Shown piece after piece: positions 54,592-62,615 of a stretch of 64,000 nt of DNA (position 1 is its first letter; every line of letters starts with the position of its first letter). The position numbers and the translations under genes were made by a program. The stretch is taken from contig NZ_JAODIY010000018.1 of assembly GCF_026586665.1 (NCBI RefSeq), positions 27,870-91,869 of the forward strand. Reading direction: 5' to 3'. The notes under the pieces were generated by a model. The model saw only the letters and a list, made by a program, of their open reading frames with translations. It made no database searches and was not told the origin of the DNA. Origin of the DNA: Halovenus rubra (GTDB lineage Archaea; Halobacteriota; Halobacteria; Halobacteriales; Haloarculaceae).

Positions 54592-55559
54592 CGATGCACG
54601 GGGAGCAAGACGCGCAGGCGTTCGACGCCTCGCACCTCGACATCGATTTCGACTTTCCGCGTCCTGTCGATGAGACAGCGTTCCCGGATCTGTACGTCGG
54701 GCTGGATATCGACTTGCTCGCACCGGGTGATGGGATCGTCACGGATCGACACCATGCGTCGGCGGACCGGTACGAGGCTGATGATCCGCAGAATCAGATT
54801 GCGGGGCAGATTTCGCCGTTCACGTTGTCGGGCTGGCTGCGCCATGGCTGTGAGCGGGTGGTGCAGGCGGCGGGCGCGACGGTGTGCCATCCCGGCGAGT
54901 CGAACGCGGATTACATGCTCGAAGACGTCTATGACCGCGATCTCGATGCCGGGTATCACGAGAAGGGGAGCTGTGTTGAGGGCGATGATGGGACGGGCTG
55001 TGTTGTCCACGACTTGTTCGGCGGGTTCGGTAATCGGGCGGGCCGCGTGATTCGCCGGCCGATTCGCTTCTCACCCATCCGCAGGCAGGTGGATGTGACG
55101 AAAGGTGAGGCGGAAGCGCATTACCGCCAGTTGAATACGCAGGTGCGGTCGCGGAATGCTGCGGATGAAGGGCAACCACTTCGGCAGGCGACGCGGGATG
55201 TCGTCGGGAATCTCGTGGGGACGTGGCGACTCACGCTCCGCGAACTGAAGCCCGAATACGTGGGGTTGCTCGTTGAGGCGATCGATTACCTGGATGCGCA
55301 TAGCGATGAGTATGCGATGCAGCTTGGCGGTGCGCGGAATTTCGGTGCAGGGATCGTCGATGCTGAAGTGGTGAACCCGTTGTATTCGGATGCTGAGCTG
55401 CGGCGCGTGTATAATCGCGCGCAGGATGCGACGAGCGGGATGGACACGAAGGATGATGTGTGGCGGGAGCAGTGTCGTGCAGAGTTTGTGCGGGCGTTGC
55501 AGGCGCGGACGGCGGCGCGTGATGGTGACGTGCCGGTGCCTGGAGGTGAGTCGGTGTGA
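54588..55559 (+). CDS. Cas7-like RAMP protein (HRAMP system)
   Basis: This 323-residue protein follows the Cas7/Csf2-type RAMP layout. ISPFTLSGWLRHGCERVV at about 75-92 matches the loop-helix after the first strand (compare the SLKGALR motif). DLFGGFGNRAGRVIRRPIRF at about 143-162 and MQLGGARNFGAGIVDAEVV at about 244-262 are Gly-rich RAMP loops. Cas7 proteins form the RNA-binding backbone of class 1 effectors. It starts on the GTG overlapping the upstream stop; an ATG at 54594 is also possible. It matches the diverged Cas7 of the haloarchaeal HRAMP system reported by Makarova and co-workers in 2019. Confidence 0.75.
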   Translation: MTMHGEQDAQAFDASHLDIDFDFPRPVDETAFPDLYVGLDIDLLAPGDGIVTDRHHASADRYEADDPQNQIAGQISPFTLSGWLRHGCERVVQAAGATVCHPGESNADYMLEDVYDRDLDAGYHEKGSCVEGDDGTGCVVHDLFGGFGNRAGRVIRRPIRFSPIRRQVDVTKGEAEAHYRQLNTQVRSRNAADEGQPLRQATRDVVGNLVGTWRLTLRELKPEYVGLLVEAIDYLDAHSDEYAMQLGGARNFGAGIVDAEVVNPLYSDAELRRVYNRAQDATSGMDTKDDVWREQCRAEFVRALQARTAARDGDVPVPGGESV

Positions 55560-55873
55560 CGGGGTCTGACGGGGCTGACGGTGGCGGTGTCGATGACGAT
55601 GTGGAGGATGAGGATCTTGATGAGCTGCACCCGGTGTCGTCGTCGTTGCGGACGGCTCAAGAGCAGGAGGGCGGGACGAGTCGAGTGGTGGAGGCTGACG
55701 ATGGGCAGACGGAGTCGAAGGGATCGGGTGGTGGCTCGGAGTTGGATGAATTAGCTCCTGTGGCGTCGGGGGTTCGAACGACACAGAGCCAACCTGTGGC
55801 TGATGATCTCGATGCTGCGGGTGATGACGGTGATGCGGGTGCGTCGGATGAGGAGAGTGGTGGCGATGACTGA
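55556..55873 (+). CDS. Small acidic low-complexity HRAMP-operon protein
   Basis: This 105-residue protein starts at the GTG overlapping the Cas7-like stop. It is almost all Asp, Gly, Ser and Glu, with two copies of a short element (DELHPVSSSLRTAQ and DELAPVASGVRTTQ). It is probably disordered. The repeated element may dock on a partner. It overlaps the next gene by eight bases. Confidence 0.55.
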   Translation: MTGSDGADGGGVDDDVEDEDLDELHPVSSSLRTAQEQEGGTSRVVEADDGQTESKGSGGGSELDELAPVASGVRTTQSQPVADDLDAAGDDGDAGASDEESGGDD

Positions 55874-56708
55874 TTCGTCGGCGACTGCGGGCGCTGGTCG
55901 AGAGTCGGGTGACGGTGAGGCTGTGACGGATGTGGTTTCGATGCTGGCGGTGTATCGGCATGACGTTCACAAGCTGCGTGGGCGGTCGCATTCGTCGGCT
56001 CGTGACTGGGTTGCTGGTGTGCGGGTGAATGAGACGGTGCCGTTGGGTGCGGATCGGGATGCGGCGTTGTTGAGCCGCCCGTCCGGGGAGCCGGAGCAGA
56101 CGCTGGCTGCGCACGAGTCTCCGTCGCGGGTGTCGCTGCTGACTGGTGACGTGGTACTGTCGGGCCCGGTTGACGCGGATGGTCGTGGCGCGGCTGTGCG
56201 GGAGTTAGTCCGGGTCGAGGACCCGGTGGCGATGCATGAGGCATGGCTGTCGTCGGACGTGGCGGGGCTGTTCAGCGAGTCGCTGTTCTACCCGTACACG
56301 TCGTTACAGTATCACACGCTGTTGGCGGCGGCGCTGCTCGATAATTACCGTGCAGGGTTCGAGTTCGCGGATCTGTTCTTGGCGGTTGAGGATCCGGATG
56401 GGTCGGTGACGCCGCATCGGACGGTGCTTTCGATTCCTGAAATGCAACTGTGCGTGACTGGTGAGCCGGGTGATCGACCGGCTGCGCGGCTTGGTGACGG
56501 GCCGTCGCGGTGCTTCGCGGACGTGTGGGCGCGCCTACCGGAACACCCGCTCGATGTGGATGGCGACCGGGTGTGGCGGGTGTTGGATGCGCAGTTGCGG
56601 CGGATTCGGTCGTGGTCGGTGGCGCTGCAATTCGTCAAGGAGTATTGTCGGCGCTTCGACCCGGGGAGTGATGCGGGTCGCGGTGGTCGTCGTGGGGGTG
56701 GGAGGTGA
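55866..56708 (+). CDS. Conserved uncharacterised HRAMP-operon protein
   Basis: This 280-residue protein begins at the ATG 55866, eight bases before the previous stop. The sequence is partly helical (VSMLAVYRHDVHKLRGRSHS; ESLFYPYTSLQYHTLLAAAL). It has no metal, nuclease or ATPase motif I can name. HRAMP loci are described as having one conserved protein besides Cas5 and Cas7; this is the best candidate. It ends 448 bases before the next CDS, the only large gap in the operon. Confidence 0.6.
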   Translation: MTDSSATAGAGRESGDGEAVTDVVSMLAVYRHDVHKLRGRSHSSARDWVAGVRVNETVPLGADRDAALLSRPSGEPEQTLAAHESPSRVSLLTGDVVLSGPVDADGRGAAVRELVRVEDPVAMHEAWLSSDVAGLFSESLFYPYTSLQYHTLLAAALLDNYRAGFEFADLFLAVEDPDGSVTPHRTVLSIPEMQLCVTGEPGDRPAARLGDGPSRCFADVWARLPEHPLDVDGDRVWRVLDAQLRRIRSWSVALQFVKEYCRRFDPGSDAGRGGRRGGGR

Positions 56709-57156
56709 TGCCGGTGGGCTGGGGGTGCGGTGGTGTCTGGTGTGGTTGTCGTGGCGGAGCGGCGGTGCTCGTGGTGGAGCACCGTTCGTGCCGGGTTGTG
56801 GCTGCTCGTGTGGCAGGCTGTGGTGGTCCTGGCGCTGCGAGTAGCAGTGAGAGTGACCGTGGAGTCGATGGGCGGGGACAGCCGTCGGGATGCGTGGTGG
56901 TGTCCCGACGTCGTTGCCCGACCGCTCACTGCGTCGGGGCGAGTGGGTCTGCGTGGCCGCTGCGACGGGTTCGCGCTCGGTCCGATGCTGCGTGGCGAGT
57001 ATCGAAGACACTTGAAACGGGGTGTGTCCCTGGTCGAAGAACACTTGAAACGGGGTGTGTGGGGGTGCAGTGGTGTCGTGAGTGTGGTGGTTGTCATCGT
57101 GTGCGTGGTGGCACACGGTTGGGCAGTACTTGGAGTGGAAACGGAGGGGTGTGTGG
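56709..57156 (+). other. Gap in the HRAMP operon with direct repeats; possible RNA
   Basis: This gap is G/T-rich on the plus strand and holds only Cys/Arg/Val-rich frames of no likely protein. Two near-identical 20-bp direct repeats occur at 57008-57027 and 57041-57060 (acacttgaaacggggtgtgt), 33 bases apart. A degenerate third copy with an insertion lies at about 57128-57156, ending just before the next start. The repeat's ends (acac/gtgt) can pair as a short hairpin, and it contains ttgaaac, a common end of CRISPR repeats. It is not an array by spacing. Confidence 0.5.
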
Positions 57157-58146
57157 ATGACTGTCGTCCAGCAGGTATTGTTCGAGCTGGACGGCTCGTA
57201 CCTGGGGCACCCGTATTTCGTGACCGGAAACGCGCTGTTCAATTCGATTGCGCGGCGTGTTGACGGGCGGACGCGACGGGCGTTACACGTCAGTCACGGC
57301 GTGTTCGTCCCCGGAGAGTACGGCGAGTACCCGGCTGCGCATTCGGAGTCGGGGTACGCGGGGAAACTTGGCCAGTCGCTGCCGCCGGTCGAGACGTACG
57401 ACGATTTGTTCGTGTTCCGGGACGCGGCTCAACGGTGGTTGTTGGAGTCTCGGCCGCGGGACGCGCATAACACGCACGACATCGAGCGGCACGGTGACCG
57501 GGTAGCGTTCGCGCCGAAATGTTTCTTCGGGCGACCGGCGGAAACGAGGAATTCGAAGCGGTCGGTGCAGTGGTTCGTGCACTGCTACCTGCACGCGGAT
57601 CGCGCCACGGACGATGTCCTGCCGCTCTCTGAGGACGTGCTTGACGGAGTCCGGGTTGGCGGGGCGCGAAACTACGGCTTCGGTGAACTGTCGCTGGTGG
57701 ATTCGCAGGTCGTTGATCTCGATGCGCTCGACTACGGGCGACTCACAGACGGAGAGTCGGGCGCGTATGTGCTTGAGCTCGTGTCGCCGTACGTCCTGGC
57801 GAGTGAATGTCCCGGGGCGGATGACCAGTCGGTGCCGTGGTGGTGGGACGCGAAGATGGAGTCGTCGATGATCGAGGCAGGGTCGGTGCCGGGAACGGGT
57901 GCGACGGGTGGGCGGCGTGATGACGGGTTGCGGCGACGGGACACACAGCTCGTTGACGGTGGCGAGGCGTATCGTGTTGAGACGGTTGATCATGGGCAGG
58001 TGGTTGGGTACGCGGGGAGTGACCCGGTGGCGACGGCACGGAACGGCGTGTTACGGGTCGGGACGCATGCGAAGTATGGGTTCGGTGAGTTCCGCGTCCA
58101 GCCACCTGGTGATCGGCGAGTGGAGCCGGTTGGAGGTGATCGGTGA
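57157..58146 (+). CDS. Cas5-like RAMP protein (HRAMP system)
   Basis: This 329-residue protein (ATG at 57157, just after the third repeat) has two Gly-rich RAMP loops: VGGARNYGFGELSLVDSQVV at about 166-185 and GTHAKYGFGEFRVQP at about 301-315. Two such loops in one chain suggest two RRM-like folds, as in Cas5/Cas6. In class 1 effectors Cas5 caps the 5' end of the guide RNA. It overlaps the next gene's ATG by one base. With the Cas7-like protein it defines the HRAMP pair; no Cas10, Cas8, Cas3, Cas1 or Cas2 was seen. Confidence 0.7.
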   Translation: MTVVQQVLFELDGSYLGHPYFVTGNALFNSIARRVDGRTRRALHVSHGVFVPGEYGEYPAAHSESGYAGKLGQSLPPVETYDDLFVFRDAAQRWLLESRPRDAHNTHDIERHGDRVAFAPKCFFGRPAETRNSKRSVQWFVHCYLHADRATDDVLPLSEDVLDGVRVGGARNYGFGELSLVDSQVVDLDALDYGRLTDGESGAYVLELVSPYVLASECPGADDQSVPWWWDAKMESSMIEAGSVPGTGATGGRRDDGLRRRDTQLVDGGEAYRVETVDHGQVVGYAGSDPVATARNGVLRVGTHAKYGFGEFRVQPPGDRRVEPVGGDR

Positions 58147-58829
58147 TGGCGTTGGAGATGGTGCCGTTCGATATTGAGACGACCGGGTTCGAAGTTTCGG
58201 ATGAAGTGACGGTGGTCGGGTTCGAATTATCACTTGGGTGCCGCGTGTTCCTGCAGGTGGATGCGGACACGGTGACCGGTGAAGGCGCGGCCGGTGAGTT
58301 GGAGGCGACTGTTGCGGATCGGTGTGGAACGCATGTGAAGCTCTCAGTGCATTCGTCGGAGGCGGCGTTACTGCAGGCGGTCGGGTCATTCGCTACGGAC
58401 CGGTTGAGCGGCGATGACATGTTGCTAGTGGCGTATAATGGTGAACGGTGGAAGGACGGGTTTGACTTGCCGTTTTTGCGGACGCGACTGGCGGCGACGG
58501 GTGTAGAGTGGCCGTTCCGCGACATGCCGTACGCGGACTTGTTGCCAGTCGTGACGCGACGGTTCAATCTCGTCAGGGATGATGAGGAACAGTCGAGTCT
58601 GCCGGCAGCATATGCGACGCTCGTCGGCGGGGAGCTGAACGACCGGGACCCGTTCGAAGACAGCGCTGCGGCGGTGACGGCGTTTGAGAACCACCAGTAC
58701 GCTAACCTCGTGACGCACAACGTTGTTGACGTGCTGCGAACCGGCGCATTAGGCCAGGTGACGCGGCGGTACTGCTCGAAATCGGATTACTCGCTGAAAT
58801 CACTAACACCAACGATTCACGACACATGA
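58146..58829 (+). CDS. DEDD 3'-5' exonuclease-like protein (HRAMP nuclease)
   Basis: This 227-residue protein has PFDIETTGFE at about 7-16 with the first Asp and Glu of the DnaQ-like fold. The second Asp is in KDGFDLPFLRTRL at about 102-114 and the last in LVTHNVVDVLRTG at about 187-199 with a His four residues earlier. The resulting D-E-D-D set with His suggests a DEDDh-type exonuclease acting on DNA or RNA ends. It overlaps the Cas5-like gene by one base. HRAMP loci are known to carry varied nucleases in place of the usual Cas3; this may be the one here. Confidence 0.7.
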   Translation: MALEMVPFDIETTGFEVSDEVTVVGFELSLGCRVFLQVDADTVTGEGAAGELEATVADRCGTHVKLSVHSSEAALLQAVGSFATDRLSGDDMLLVAYNGERWKDGFDLPFLRTRLAATGVEWPFRDMPYADLLPVVTRRFNLVRDDEEQSSLPAAYATLVGGELNDRDPFEDSAAAVTAFENHQYANLVTHNVVDVLRTGALGQVTRRYCSKSDYSLKSLTPTIHDT

Positions 58830-58878
58830 CACGACACACGAGCCACCAACAGCAGCAGAACCGACAGGTGAGACACGT

Positions 58879-59619
58879 ATGAGTGGGTTCGAGATTTGGG
58901 GTGATGTTGAGAGGTTTCGAACGGCAGGAACGGAATCGGTCGAGCATCTGTGGGCGAAAGTAGAGTTAGATCGGCGACGGGAAGATAAACGTAAGCCGTT
59001 TTTCCCCGGCAACTACCGATTCGAAAAGAAGTTTGCTGACCGGGTGCCTGATTGTCTGGTGTACGGCGGGCCGGTGAATCGGTGGATCGAGATCGTGGCT
59101 GGGAGTGACCAGCCGTACCGCGAAAAGACGCGGGAAGCGCTCCGGCTCGGGTGTGTCGTTCACTGGGTGTTCCACACTGAGCATCGTGAGCAGCAGGCAG
59201 CGGCGCGAGCGGCGCTCGAACCGGAGCTTGAGGGGCCGTTCGAGTTCGGCGAGTATGATCCGCGGGCGGGCGAGTTAGATGTGGGCACCCCGATCACGTT
59301 TAAGAACTACGCGTTCCCTGTCGAGGAATTCGCTGAGTTTCAGCCTGAGGAGATTCTCGGGTATCGGAAAGGGAAAGCGCGGATTGCACGGCGAGCGTGC
59401 GGGTGGGATCTCGGGTTGTTCGACCTGGCAGGCAGTCACCGCCGGTTGATCGCTATGACCCGTGACGGCCGGCATAGCAAGTCACTGGCACCAGGCCAAC
59501 CCGATGAAGACGCTGTCTGGGACTTCCCAGCGAAAGACGGGATTAAAACATTAATCGAGAACGGGCGGGTCACACGGCTCGGGCCAGTCGGGCAACCCGA
59601 CAATCAGGACTCTCGATAG
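58879..59619 (+). CDS. CoiA-like PD-(D/E)xK protein
   Basis: This 246-residue protein has DRVPDCLVYGG at about 53-63 and NRWIEIVAGSDQPY at about 68-81, then GCVVHWVFHTEH. This is the layout of CoiA/Vsr-like nucleases, with an E-I-V strand in place of E-x-K. Its C-terminal end (WDFPAKDGIKTLIENG) recurs as a broken copy at 60.8 kb. It follows the exonuclease by 49 bases and is probably the last HRAMP gene. The missing Lys makes activity uncertain. Confidence 0.65.
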   Translation: MSGFEIWGDVERFRTAGTESVEHLWAKVELDRRREDKRKPFFPGNYRFEKKFADRVPDCLVYGGPVNRWIEIVAGSDQPYREKTREALRLGCVVHWVFHTEHREQQAAARAALEPELEGPFEFGEYDPRAGELDVGTPITFKNYAFPVEEFAEFQPEEILGYRKGKARIARRACGWDLGLFDLAGSHRRLIAMTRDGRHSKSLAPGQPDEDAVWDFPAKDGIKTLIENGRVTRLGPVGQPDNQDSR

Positions 59620-59872
59620 GCAGGTAGTCAGGCTCATACAAGAGAACCGAGGACAGCATCCGTCCTGCGGGAGGCACTTGCTGTGTGCGATCAAGCACTT
59701 GATATCGGGACATCTGATGGGACGAAAGGCGGGTTCGGGGGGCGGAAAGAATACCTCCGCAAGAATGAACGATTGATCGAACCGGTCATCCAGAATTTCT
59801 TGCCCTGTAGGGGGTGTGGAACGGTGACTGGCGATACACCTATATGATTGTACATACAACGTACGTACACTG
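59620..59872 (+). other. Intergenic stretch with a possible gene remnant
   Basis: After the TAG of the CoiA-like gene, the same frame continues open to a TGA near 59848 with coding-like sequence (REPRTASVLREALAVCDQAL… and FLPCRGCGTVTG) but no start codon. It may be the tail of another gene. No other feature is seen before the antitoxin at 59873. Confidence 0.25.
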
Positions 59873-60175
59873 ATGAGCACGAAGCGAGTGAATTTCCGGC
59901 TCCCGGAGGAACTGATCGCTCAAGCGGACGTCGCTGCGGAAGTTACGCACAAGAACCGGACTGAGATCCTGGTCGAGGCACTACGGCAGTATTTAGAAGA
60001 GAAGGAGTCTGATGAAAGCTTCCGAGAGGCGGTCGTGGAACTGTACCTCGACGACCAGATCGGGTTTGAGAAACTCGCGGAAGTCATCGGTCGGCAGGAT
60101 GCCGAGTCAGTGCGTGCGTCAAAGAACGTGCTAGATCGGGGCGAGGAGCTCGCTGACGATCTCGCAGAGCTGTGA
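59873..60175 (+). CDS. Ribbon-helix-helix antitoxin
   Basis: This 100-residue protein starts KRVNFRLPEELIAQADVAAE, the short strand then two helices of the RHH/MetJ fold. The C-terminal half (RQDAESVRASKNVLDRGEE) is a helical toxin-binding tail. It represses its own operon and neutralises the toxin. It overlaps the PIN gene by four bases (GTGA). The pair lies just after the HRAMP locus and probably stabilises it. Confidence 0.85.
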   Translation: MSTKRVNFRLPEELIAQADVAAEVTHKNRTEILVEALRQYLEEKESDESFREAVVELYLDDQIGFEKLAEVIGRQDAESVRASKNVLDRGEELADDLAEL

Positions 60176-60669
60176 CTGTCGTCATCGATACGAGCGCGCT
60201 TATTTCACTCGCTGTCGGTGACGTGCTCGATCAGACGTTGGCAGCGTTCGACGTCGTCACGACGCCGACAGTCATCGTGGAACTCGAAGAGACGGCTGAG
60301 TACGATGATCGGCATGGGACAGCGGCGACCACCGTACTCGGACAGACAGACGCACTAACGGTGCAGGACGCGGATGGTGCGCCGTTCGAAACGAGTCGTG
60401 TTGATACCGGAGAAGCGAGTTGCGTCGCCGCCGCACGCGACGTTGACGCTGCGTTCCTCGTAACAGACGATTATCGAGCACTGCCCGAACTAGAGGGACT
60501 GGTTGATGCGGAGGTGGCAGTGTCACCGATCGTGCTCCGAGCGCTCGTCAAACGTGACGCGCTCAGTTCTGAGAGCGCGGAAACCGCGTTCGAAACGATC
60601 GCGTCCGGGCGAGACTGGCTCGACGCGCCGATCTACCGGTACGCGCGCCGACTGTTCAACGAGTCCTGA
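60172..60669 (+). CDS. PIN-domain RNase toxin
   Basis: This 165-residue protein has the PIN acidic set: VVIDTSALISL at about 3-13 (first Asp), ELEETAEYD at about 38-46, GEASCVAAARDVDAAFLVTD at about 82-101 with a conserved Glu and Asp, and a later DDY. It is a metal-dependent RNase restrained by the RHH partner. The GTG at 60172 is coupled to the antitoxin stop. Length is slightly above the usual 130-140 residues; the extra tail (residues 130-165) is helical. Confidence 0.85.
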   Translation: MTVVIDTSALISLAVGDVLDQTLAAFDVVTTPTVIVELEETAEYDDRHGTAATTVLGQTDALTVQDADGAPFETSRVDTGEASCVAAARDVDAAFLVTDDYRALPELEGLVDAEVAVSPIVLRALVKRDALSSESAETAFETIASGRDWLDAPIYRYARRLFNES

Positions 60670-61201
60670 GAAATGACGTTCCAAATCCGGCTTCTGGCTG
60701 ATCCAACGAACCATAGTGTTATGTTTTCACTCTGATTCAGCGTGACGCTGCGAGCCAGAAGAGGGCGCACCGGGATCATACGCTGCCTCTTAGTACTTCC
60801 CCGCCGCTAAGCCTGGGCAAGCGTTCGACACGGCAACCTTCGGCTTCCCCACAGAAGACGGGCTTGAACGGCTTGTTGAGGCCGGGCAGATCACGCGGCT
60901 CGGACCAGTTCGACGGCGTGACGCTGAGGAGTGGGACGTGTCTCGGTAGGATCCACTCCTCTCGCCGGTGTGAAACGATTTGAAGAATAGAGTCTGCAAC
61001 TAGCGGCACGCGGGTTTCAGGTGCAGTTGGACAGTCTAGAGTCGGTCTTGTAGCGTTTGATGAGTCTCTCAGACGTCGGCTCAGGTCATTGTTCTAGGGC
61101 TGGGAATTCATCCAGCGATCCGGCTACGTGTGTTACTTCGTGTTCTGATGAGCAAGAATCGTCAAACGAGGGAATGCGAATGACGGGGTATGAGTCAAGT
61201 G
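60670..61201. other. Intergenic stretch with one gene fragment
   Basis: Apart from the broken CoiA-like tail at 60794-60949, these bases hold no supported gene. The composition from 61000 to 61190 is mixed, and no promoter or repeat was found. Confidence 0.4.
60794..60949 (+). pseudogene. Fragment of a second CoiA-like gene (C-terminal end)
   Basis: This frame reads YFPAAKPGQAFDTATFGFPT, then EDGLERLVEAGQITRLGPVR, and ends in TAG at 60947-60949. It parallels the end of the CoiA-like protein at 58879 (APGQPDEDAVWDFPAKDG…GRVTRLGPVG). Only ~50 codons remain and there is no start. The RHH/PIN pair lies between the intact gene and this scrap, as if inserted between two tandem copies. Confidence 0.75.
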
Positions 61202-62485
61202 TTAGACCTTGTTGAATCCGTATTGGCGCGGCAACTCGTGAGACCCAAAGTCTAGCAGCGTTACTTCCTTAGTCTGGTCGTCAATTTGTACAACAAGCCG
61301 CTTGCTCCCTGTGACATCGATGTATCGTTTGTCTTTTGGACCGAAGCTCATTCCCTTCCAAGTCAGATGCCCGAACCGGTTTTTGATATCTTCGACAAGA
61401 TCGTCAACATCGCGTTGCAGCGTTCCATCGGCCTTCTGGTAGCTCCGCTCAAATTCGTCCGTCCGAGAGATTGGGCGCGGTTCTAACTCAAGCGAGCGAG
61501 TTCCTGGTCGATTCGTGATCGTGCCATAGTCCGAATCAGGTTCCCGTCGCGTGATGTACACCTGGATTCGGGTGGGAACACTCCGGTCGAGGCGGCGGCT
61601 GGGAAGTTCATCAGCAAGAAAGCCTTCGGAACGTGAGGTGTTGATATCGAACGCTGACGAGAGCACGCTAACCTGTTGCCGGTGAAGCGTCTGTGGCGAC
61701 TCACTGCTGAACTGTGAGAGAACGTTCCTGTTGTTGTTCGTGAAAGCTGCAGTCATCCGGCGGAGCAACGGGTCATACAGGCCGGAGGGAGCGAGACGGC
61801 GACACGCGGTGCTACGGTCAAGTTGTCTGAGTAACCGGTACCGCGTAGCGATTTCGTCTGCGTCAAGCCGCCGATTCTGGTCGTAGTAGACGTCGTACGC
61901 GTCAATACCAGTGAAGTCAGCCAGATGTGTAGCGAGTACCTCTAGTTGGTGGTCTGCCCAGCGGTACCGGACGAGTAATTCCGCTGCGAGGTCGAATGCT
62001 TGGGTTAGAGAGTCGAATGGTGACTGGGGGAGAGTATTCGTAGTGGCGTCGAGATGGATTGCTTCAGGCGCGGTGTCCGGTTCTGCTGTCAGTTTTCGTG
62101 CCCAACCGTCTAGTAAATGTCCTAGACTGCGGATGCAGCGCTGCGGAATGTAAATCCCGTATGATTGCTCATCGGTATGGAACGGGATGTATTCGGTAAC
62201 ACCATCGAGCCCGTATGCGCCGACTGCGGTATCCCACTCGGCTTCAAGAAAATGTGAGATGTCTTCAGCACGCACCTCGTCGGTATCGGGGGTGGTGTCT
62301 TGAAGTCGGTGTTCATACTTGTCTCGTGGGATAACGTGCCCGTCTGCTGGCCAGCCGATGGTTGTCTGATGATCATTGAAAACCGATGGAGGACTGGTGC
62401 CGTCTTGGAGAGGGCCGCCGTACGGTTTATAACTCTCACCAGCTGCGTACCGGGAGAGGAACTCCCGGCAGTCCATGAGGCGCAT
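61202..62485 (-). CDS. Unrecognised haloarchaeal protein
   Basis: I do not recognise this 427-residue protein. It has a helical middle (LATHLADFTGIDAYDVYYDQ, then a run of Arg-rich helices) and a beta-rich end (KRYIDVTGSKRLVVQIDDQ). No enzyme, membrane or zinc motif is seen. The ATG at 62485 is supported by a TATA-like gtataac about 33 bases upstream; later in-frame ATGs at 62476 are possible. It is divergent from the cold-shock-domain gene. Confidence 0.55.
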   Translation of the reverse strand: MRLMDCREFLSRYAAGESYKPYGGPLQDGTSPPSVFNDHQTTIGWPADGHVIPRDKYEHRLQDTTPDTDEVRAEDISHFLEAEWDTAVGAYGLDGVTEYIPFHTDEQSYGIYIPQRCIRSLGHLLDGWARKLTAEPDTAPEAIHLDATTNTLPQSPFDSLTQAFDLAAELLVRYRWADHQLEVLATHLADFTGIDAYDVYYDQNRRLDADEIATRYRLLRQLDRSTACRRLAPSGLYDPLLRRMTAAFTNNNRNVLSQFSSESPQTLHRQQVSVLSSAFDINTSRSEGFLADELPSRRLDRSVPTRIQVYITRREPDSDYGTITNRPGTRSLELEPRPISRTDEFERSYQKADGTLQRDVDDLVEDIKNRFGHLTWKGMSFGPKDKRYIDVTGSKRLVVQIDDQTKEVTLLDFGSHELPRQYGFNKV

Positions 62486-62615
62486 ATGCTCCAATCGAAT
62501 TCTGGGAACGAGTTATACCTCGGGGAAAAGAGGCGATATTTCAGAGTCACTAACCAGCGTGAGAAATAGACCTCTCATCTCAGGAACGTCATCGGTTTTG
62601 ATTTATTAGGCAACT

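Noticed and set aside
57008-57156. CRISPR array
   Set aside because: The ttgaaac-bearing repeats are only two good copies 33 bases apart plus a degenerate third, far below the ~65-base unit of haloarchaeal arrays, and there are no spacers of regular size.
59551-59880. 109-residue minus-strand ORF between the CoiA-like gene and the antitoxin
   Set aside because: Its composition is Pro/Cys/Arg-rich and unlike haloarchaeal proteins; the plus strand reads better in this stretch, though also without a start codon.
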